64,000 nt of DNA from Miscanthus floridulus. Lineage: Eukaryota > Streptophyta > Magnoliopsida > Poales > Poaceae. The stretch is from NCBI RefSeq assembly GCF_019320115.1, contig NC_089582.1, positions 121,131,856 to 121,195,855 of the forward strand, written 5' to 3'. Both the position numbers and the translations under genes were made by a program. The notes below the pieces were generated by a model, which had not been told where the DNA came from, did no database searches, and saw only the letters and a program-made list of their open reading frames with translations. Every line of letters begins with the position of its first letter. Positions within the stretch are counted from its first letter, which is position 1. This document shows positions 56,364-64,000 of this stretch, one piece after another.

Positions 56364-56624
56364 GTTGGACGTGCTGGCTCGGAAATAAATCGGGTGAGCG
56401 GCGGGCGCACCGAAGACCGCGTGCGAAGCAGAGCTCGGTATCGCAAGTCACGTTGGGGCGGGGCACCTTCACCCGCGCTTCTCTGGTTGCGTACGGCACC
56501 ATAGGCCCGTTATCGCCGTGCGATGCTGTTGGACTCCAGGTGTCGCACATCAGAAAGGGGAGCACACGCGGGCTTCGGTGCGCCCGTGGCTCACCCAATT
56601 TATTTCCGCTGGCTCGGTCCAACT
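56364..56624. repeat. Inverted repeat, about 52-bp arms
   Basis: Left arm 56364-56415 and right arm 56573-56624 are inverted copies sharing GGAAATAAAT.GGGTGAGC and GGGCGCACCGAAG, with a 157-bp loop. It could be a foldback element or MITE. No target duplication identified. Confidence 0.8.
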
Positions 56625-56649
56625 GGACCGCGCGTGCGGCGAACAAGGC

Positions 56650-56875
56650 ACGTTTGGCACCCACTAAAGTTTAAAGTTTAGATCCCTCTAAAATTTAGTG
56701 ATCCATGTTTGGTTCCATTTACTAAAGAAGTTATCTCATATACACTTTAGTCACTTTTAACTGTCTCTCATGACTAAAAGTCACTAAACTTTAGTAGAAG
56801 TTTTTGATATTTTAGTGACTAAAAGTGACTAAAATTTAGTCATTAAACTTTAGGAAAGGTGAACCAAACAGGCGC
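56650..56875. mobile_element. MITE rich in ACTAAA/TTTAGT words
   Basis: Left GTTTGGCACCCACTAAAGTT; right GGTGAACCAAACAGGCGC, its rough inverted partner. The inside is largely inverted repeats of ACTAAAGT and TTTAGTGACT. Typical of grass MITEs upstream or downstream of genes. 56876-57013 shows nothing further. Confidence 0.65.
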
Positions 56876-57013
56876 TAACAGATGTCCATGCGGTGTGAAG
56901 TCACCAGGTCTCAAATGTAAAAAAATATTCAAAAATTATTGATTCATTGGAGAGGGACAAACGCCCAGAAACACGCATCTGAAGAAGAAAAAAGGTCAGC
57001 GTTGCTCCGTTGA

Positions 57014-60000
57014 CTACCGTCCCTGAAGGACAGTCATGGTCATGGAGTTCCTGGAGGTCTGCATATCGTCTCCTTCTGCTGCCTTATTACAATTCCTCTC
57101 TGCGAAGTAAGCCGGCTGTTCCGGCGCCGGCAGAGACACGCTCCCGTTCTCCAGGATGGACACCACGGACGACATGAGCGGCCTGCCGTTCGGGTCGTCC
57201 TGGACGCACAGGAGCCCTACGTGGACGCAGAGCAAGGCTTCGTCCAGCGCACAGCTCTCCGCGATGGATGAGTCCACCAGGTCACTTGCGTTCCCTTCGT
57301 TCCATAGCTTCCATGCCTGAAAAAGATTCAAATAATGATCAGATATAAATCACTACAGTGCAGTCCAAGTGTTTCAGGCATAATGTCCTGACAGAATCAG
57401 AAATTAATGTTTGCACTGTATAGGAGTATATATACTTACATAGGCTACAAGGCCCGGAGATCCCTTGATATTATCGGTAGAGCTTATCCTGACGCCACTA
57501 ACAGTCTCCAGGACCAACACACCAAAGCTGTAGACGTCAGACTTGACAGAAAAGACGCCCTTGGTTTGGTATTCAGGAGCTATGTAGCCACTAGCAGCAC
57601 CATCAGAAAATTCAGAGTCGTCAGACACAAACCAAGTCCAACAATCATATGCAAAAATCAACGTTGAAAAGACAACATTTTAAGGAATATTTTCCATCTG
57701 TGCTACCGTACTCACTATGTCCCAACAACCCGCCTAGTGTTCGCCTTCTGCTGGTTGTCGCCGAAGATCTTGGCCATACCGAAGTCCGCTATTTTAGGTC
57801 TCATCTCCGCGTCCAACAAAACATTGCTCGCTTTGAGGTCCCTGTGTATCACTGTCAGTCTTGAATCTTGATGGAGATACAGGAGCCCCCTAGCCACCCC
57901 CTTGATTATCCCCAACCTTGTAGGCCAATCCAGCAGTGATTTCCTTTCGCTATCTGCAATAAACAGCGATAACCACACGGGGGAATCATGTTCGCTGCTT
58001 GAGTGTGACGTTTTAGCATCTTCAGTTATGATGAGTGCTACATACCGAAAAGGATAGCGTCTAGGCCTTTGTTGGCCAAATACTCATACACCAGCAGCCT
58101 CTCGGCTCCCTCTGTGAAGCAACCGAGAAGCCGAACCAGGTTCCGATGCTGCAATTTGGAGATCAAGGTAGCTTCGTTCTTGAATTCCTCTATCCCTTGT
58201 TCAGAATCCTTGCTGAGCCTCTTGACGGCGACTTCGCGACCACCTAATAATGTCCCCTTCAGAATAGCAGAACAATAACCGAGTGTTGACTCCTGAGTAC
58301 CATTTTCAGTTCGTGGGTTCAGATTTGGAAAAGGATACGCAGCAGAACGTAATGTTACCTTGTAAACTTTCCCAAAACCCCCACGCCCAATCATACATGC
58401 CCTCGAGAAGTTATTCGTCGCCGCGAGGATATCACTGAATTGTATGGAACAGAATTCTTTTTCGAAAGATCGCATGGAAAGGAATTCGAGATCTTCAGTA
58501 GGATTTCCTTCTCCAAGCTCACTTGAAGTTTGCACGCTACCGGGAACCAACTTCTTCGCACTTTCATTGCTTCCTCTCTTATCTGAAAAATTGATGTTAA
58601 CAGCATTTATCTCGTGATATCATATATGCTGACAAAAAAGAAGAGAAATATATAAATGTACCTCTGGTCTTGCAAAACCAAACAATGAAAACGCACGAAA
58701 GCATAAAAATGCTCGCCAACACCGGTAGAACAATTTTCACAAAATTTCTCCTTGTCTTTCTGCCTGCACAAACATAGGGTAAGTTTGGTGAGCAATTGCA
58801 AGAAGACACTGCCCTCTGAAAGATTTACTCCAATTTTGAAACAATGGCATGGGGCGAGAATTTTTTTTTTTTGAAAACCGGGTGCCGTGTCTAATAAATA
58901 ATGATAGGAAAAAAAGAAAAGAATAATAATAATAATAATAATAGAAACGAAAATTGAACCTGTGAATCCTGCAGGAACGCGGAGGTGTAGCGTCTCAGAA
59001 GTGATGCCCCAGAGCGCGCCGATCATCTGCGTGTCGACGAGGTCACCGGTCCACACGAGACACCGCGCGATGTCCCCCTTGGCGCTGCTGCTGCGCAGGT
59101 TCGCGTACGCGTACGCCACGCAGGAGCAGTTCCGACGGCACTCCGCCGCGCACTCGTCGCCGGAGCTCATGTTCCCAAGGAGCACGAACTTGTCCGGCAC
59201 CTTCATGTTGGGCATCGCCAAGAACGCATCCCCCTCGTCGCCGCACGGTGCCAGCGCCTGACTCCGGCGGCAGCCCGCCGAGAAGACGCCGCCGCTCCAC
59301 TCCGCTTGGCTCGCCGGCTCGAAGCCGTTGAGGCATTTGCACGTCGCCACGGGCAGCGTGTTGTCGCAGTAGCCGTAGGCGCCGCAGCTACCGTAGGGGC
59401 TGCAGGAGCGCGACGGCCAGGACTCGAGCGTGGTCCACACAGACGCGTTGCGGTTCCAGCTCAGGAGCTGGAACCTGCCGGCGCCGGTGACCACGTACCG
59501 CGTGGGCGGCGCGCCGTCGTTGACGTAGAAGGTCATGTATATCTCCTCCTCGCTGTCGACGACCGCCACGTAGATGACCGTGCCGGTGGTGGCGTGGTAC
59601 CTGCTGACGGTCATGTACCCCGTCCACGCCGAGCTGCGCCAGTAGGTGCGCGTCCCGTTCCACACCAGCATCTGGAGCGATGTGTGCGGGTCCATGCCGT
59701 ACGAGAAGGCCCCCGGCGACGGGTCGCCGGGCCCCCTCCACGACACGATGCGCGCGCCGTCGTGCGTCCGGTAGCGCAGCCCGACCTTCATGTTCGGGAT
59801 GAACGTGTCCGTCGGGTGGTCGAAGCTCTGCCACAGCGTGGTGCCGTTCGGCGACCGGAGCACGAGGTTGCCGGAGTTGAGGAGCACGGCCGTCGTCGAA
59901 CCAGCGGCCGTGCCTGAGCCTGAGCTGGTGGTGGCAGTGATGTTCGTCGTCCAAACGACGCGGCCACCGGCGTCGGACAAGACGAGGCTGGAGGAGTCGT

Positions 60001-60337
60001 CGTTGGCCAGCGCAAGCGACGGCGGCGGCGCAGACGAGGAGTTATTGCCGGAAGGCTCGTCGACGAGGACGGGCGCGTCCCGGTTGGCGACCCACACCAC
60101 CGTCTGCACGGGGAGGTTGTTGTACCATATGCCGACGTACTGCCTGCCCGGCGTGGCGTTGGAGGGGGCGAAGAATCCCAGCACGAAGGCGCCGTCGTCG
60201 GACACGATGGTCTCGCCGGGCAACAGCGACTCCCCATGGGTTAACTTGTCGCCGGCCGGTGAGCAGAAGCGCGGCAAGAGGAGGAGGAGCACGGCGGCGG
60301 CTGTGACTGTGATGCAGGTGGACCGTGACCACTCCAT
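57014..60337 (-). CDS. SRK-G: intact S-domain (G-type lectin) receptor-like Ser/Thr kinase
   Basis: Predicted plasma-membrane receptor kinase, the only minus-strand member. Exons (minus): 60337-58960, 58763-58662, 58582-58359, 58256-58046, 57953-57716, 57590-57440, 57316-57014; GT-AG throughout, joining to 868 residues. Signal peptide about 1-28, B-lectin (GFFAPSN..VGIWYN) about 30-160, S-locus domain, Cys-rich/PAN region to about 440, membrane segment in exon 2, kinase from exon 3. P-loop GRGGFG, VAVK Lys580, HRDLK Asp677, DFG 695-697, GYIAPEY are intact. Five exon lengths equal SRK-C's (102, 211, 238, 151, 303). Exon 1 is very GC-rich, unlike SRK-C, so it is an older paralogue. The ligand is unknown. 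Confidence 0.94.
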
Positions 60338-60900
60338 GGTTCACGGGTTCAGGTCATTCGGTATAAGGTAGGAGTACAAAAAAGGTGTATGCATTAGTTT
60401 AAGGTGCAGGCACAGCCATGTGTTTTATTTGTCTTGGCTGTTGGCACTCCGATCCAGCAAGGTAGTGACAAATGAACTACTCCTACTCCTACTCCTACTC
60501 CTACTCCTACCTTGAGATTGGGCCGGCAAGTGATGATGGTACGGCGATTGAAACCGCGGACCTCCCTTGGACTAGCTGTCTAGCTTAAGCGTTGGGAGCT
60601 TCAGAGAAGTTCGGGGCTTGACGCGTGGGCAGTTGGCGTCAGACGGACGCTTGGCAGTGGTGTGCTTACGAGGGACATGGACCATGGCGATGTAGTGGCA
60701 GTTGGTTGATGAGGTGAACAAAGAAACAGGTGGTGCGCGGACTATTCTTGTCTGCATGTGTCACAACGAAATCGTCGTCAACAACTACGTTCAATTCTCC
60801 ACTCGGGGGGTGACTGGGCACGATGCGGCGATCGAATTGGAGCGCGCGGAGAACAACTCTTGTTGCGGAACCACGGTTTCTGGTGCGGTATAAGCTAAGA
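60338..60900. other. Upstream region of SRK-G with a CTACTC microsatellite
   Basis: A (CTACTC)n tract of about 35 bp lies at 60476-60510, some 140 bp before the start codon. No clear TATA box. No other gene. Confidence 0.6.
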
Positions 60901-61180
60901 TATTCAAAGAGCGCGTAGAGTTGCACTGTTGTTCAAAGCGTGATCTTGTTACCTGGAGAAGTGAAGATCACGAAACCAGGACAGCAAATAAAATAAACAG
61001 ACGCTCCAAAGCGTTGTTAGAAACAAGGACCAGTCTTCTCTGCATTTGTCACGTGCGTGCAATGAAATCTTCGCCAACACCAACAACCACGCAGCTGAAT
61101 TCTGCTTTAGAACGAAGCAGGCATGACCGCATGATGCTGCGACCGGATGCGACGTCGGAGTGGAAGCACGGTTCCTCGCG
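60740..61180. repeat. Pair of diverged direct repeats
   Basis: About 60740-60890 and 61025-61175 share, in order, TCTGCAT.TGTCAC, GAAATC.TCG.CAACA, CAATTCT/GAATTCT, CGATGCGGCGA/GATGCTGCGA and ACCACGGTTT/GCACGGTTCC. Alignment by eye only. Confidence 0.4.
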
Positions 61181-61410
61181 TGCCATTCTCAAATCCAATA
61201 GTTGCTGACAAATCGTGCTATACTCCTTTTTCATTTCATTTTCCAGAGACATTGGTCCAAACCTAAACATATATTTTGTCCGTCCCATATTAGAAGACGT
61301 TGTCCGTCCCGTATTAAGGGCACCTCCAGTGTGGAGATCGAACCGAACTGACACAAATGAATTCCATGATCAAAAGTTCGACCGCTCTAGTGCTAATAGC
61401 ATGTTCGACT

Positions 61411-61513
61411 GGGGCTGAAACGATCGTATACGATCATGGATTATTACTACTGGCTGGTTTGGTGTGAGAGAAAAATACTGTTCTGACTAAAATTTACGAT
61501 CGTTTACGACCCC
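61411..61513. mobile_element. Short MITE
   Basis: Left GGGGCTGAAACGATCGTATA and complement of right GGGGTCGTAAACGATCGTAA are inverted ends; interior GGTGTGAGAGAAAAATACTG is shared with the MITEs at 5132 and 43612. Confidence 0.7.
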
Positions 61514-62077
61514 AATGCGTCCTCACAGTAAACAAACCAAAAAGTAGTTCTACTCTTCTCCGGCATGTGTAAGTAGCGTACATGCATGCTAGCATCTGCT
61601 TATTTTATTCTCGTTGGTTCGAACCGTCTGCGGCAGTCGATTTGAGGAATGACAACCACGGTTCGCACACTGCAGCGTCGTTGGTTTGATCTATCGTGCC
61701 CACGGTTCGCTTTTTCAGCACACTAGAGGTGCTCTTAGATGGCGTTCACCATTCTTTGTCCTATTCTCTCTGGGTCACCAAGGTGCATGTCTTACTACAA
61801 ACCATTTCCACCAAGAAAGGGGTCTCCTTGTCCTATGCACGTCAAGTTGCCGCCGGTGGGAACCACCCAAGCTCAAGTATTTGGCACACAAAGATTGCAA
61901 GGTGGACACAACGCTACCTCACGAGCTCTCAAGCCAAGTCCTAATAAGCACTAAATCAAGCACTAAACATGATTAGCAAGCCTTTCATATGATCACTAAA
62001 CTCTCATATGATGGATGGAGTGTTCTTTGCTTTTACTAATTTCCTATAGTATCACTGTACTTCAAGACCCTTCAAAT

Positions 62078-62079
<2 letters not shown>

Positions 62080-62139
<60 letters not shown>
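62080..62139. repeat. (TA)n microsatellite 1
   Basis: About 60 bp of TA repeats, immediately left of the first Micron-like element. Confidence 0.97.
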
Positions 62140-62141
<2 letters not shown>

Positions 62142-62402
62142 GAGAGGCTATTCAGTAGCCGGCTACAAAATAAGTTATTCTGTAGCCACTTCCATTTACT
62201 ATAATTTTATATACTAATTTACTATAATGTCAATACATATTTACGATAGTTGGGTTACTATAACACATGGGGATATTTACCATAACGTTATATTAAACCA
62301 CTTAGTAAGGAGTTACTATAATCTCGTAAATTAACATAGTAATTATCATAACTCAAAGTGGCTACAGAATAAGTTATTCTGTAGCCAGCTATAGGATAGT
62401 AG

Positions 62403-62405
<3 letters not shown>
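62140..62405. mobile_element. Micron-like element 1 in a TA microsatellite
   Basis: Starts GGGAGAGGCTATTCAGTAGC and ends GCTATAGGATAGTAGTTC, with an internal inverted pair AATAAGTTATTCTGTAGCCA near both ends. TA repeats flank both sides. Elements that insert into TA microsatellites (rice Micron) have this design. Confidence 0.75.

Positions 62406-62477
<72 letters not shown>
62406..62477. repeat. (TA)n microsatellite 2
   Basis: About 72 bp of TA repeats between the two elements. Confidence 0.97.
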
Positions 62478-63760
<1,283 letters not shown>

Positions 63761-63764
63761 TGTT

Positions 63765-64000
63765 AATCATTGCTTGCAACATTCAAGAACAAAGGTTTAC
63801 AACATACTGACATCTCATGTAATATCAAAAAACATGTTGCAATATCTTAAATCGATAGTTGCAACATAAAAAAAACATGTTGCAACATTCAAAATCGACT
63901 GTTGCAACATCCAAAAACACATATTGCAAAATCTTAAATCGACTATTGCAACATCCAGAAAAATATGTTGCAACATCTCAAACCGACTCTTGCAACTTCT
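63765..64000. repeat. Tandem repeats of about 38-40 bp with TTGCAACAT
   Basis: Successive copies alternate TGTTGCAACAT and CGACTGTTGCAACAT separated by C/A-rich spacers, running to the end of the window. Such runs are common near the ends of plant DNA transposons. No ends visible here. Confidence 0.75.

Noticed and set aside
58607..58957. C-terminal extension of the SRK-G exon 1 frame into intron 1 and beyond
   Set aside because: A good GT donor lies at 58959-58958 and exon 2 restores the conserved membrane segment; the extension is AT-rich intron read-through.
63765..64000. CRISPR-like array from regularly spaced repeats
   Set aside because: This is plant nuclear DNA, the repeats are short and degenerate, and the spacers are themselves repeated.

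Overview
This is plant nuclear DNA, almost certainly from a grass (Poaceae). It holds a tandem cluster of S-domain (G-type lectin) receptor-like kinase genes with the usual seven-exon structure, broken up by transposable elements typical of grasses: an L1-type LINE, Ty1/copia elements, a Mutator-like element (MULE), SINE, Stowaway- and hAT/Harbinger-like MITEs, Micron-like elements in TA microsatellites, and possible Helitron ends. The species cannot be fixed from sequence alone; a panicoid grass fits best. There are no bacterial features.

Layout. 1-5131 is a LINE copy cut by the window start and ending abruptly in the reverse-transcriptase region; it matches 9348-14478 without any difference I could find. 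5641-6508 is a kinase-gene relic (SRK-A, exons 5-7 only). 6723-8389 is gene-free and starts with a Helitron-like terminus. 8390-16031 is a longer LINE copy with both ORFs, interrupted by stops. 16032-20580 is gene-free, with diverged and tandem repeats and a second Helitron-like terminus.

Five receptor-kinase loci follow the LINEs or precede them. SRK-A (+) is a relic. SRK-B (21069-29153, +) is a pseudogene with a MITE in exon 1 and a SINE in intron 1, the SINE itself hit by a 4.46-kb MULE. SRK-C (31606-35196, +) is intact (853 aa predicted). SRK-D (36231-54650, +) is a pseudogene blown apart by a MITE, a young intact copia element (36741-43611, minus), a hAT-type MITE, the same SINE as in SRK-B, and an older copia element whose surroundings record a tandem duplication followed by solo-LTR formation. 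SRK-G (57014-60337, minus) is intact (868 aa predicted) and divergent from the others. The rest, to 64000, is gene-free MITE, microsatellite and tandem-repeat DNA, apart from a short relic that looks like the end of a valyl-tRNA synthetase gene (55538-55691).

Only SRK-C, SRK-G and the young copia element look able to make full proteins. The two kinases are predicted plasma-membrane receptors with an extracellular lectin/S-locus/PAN region and a complete cytoplasmic Ser/Thr kinase. Shared insertions order the events: the SINE entered the SRK-B/SRK-D ancestor after it split from SRK-C, the locus then duplicated, and the MULE and copia elements hit the separate copies later. The observations most worth a second look are: a MULE carrying a plant-mobile-domain gene together with a plastid rps12-rps7 fragment; a copia element whose gag start codon and a stop-free 399-nt (3n) intron lie across the LTR boundary; a SINE whose target duplication copied a splice acceptor; a 69-nt intron whose donor was lost in a way that keeps the frame; and the tandem-duplication/solo-LTR structure.
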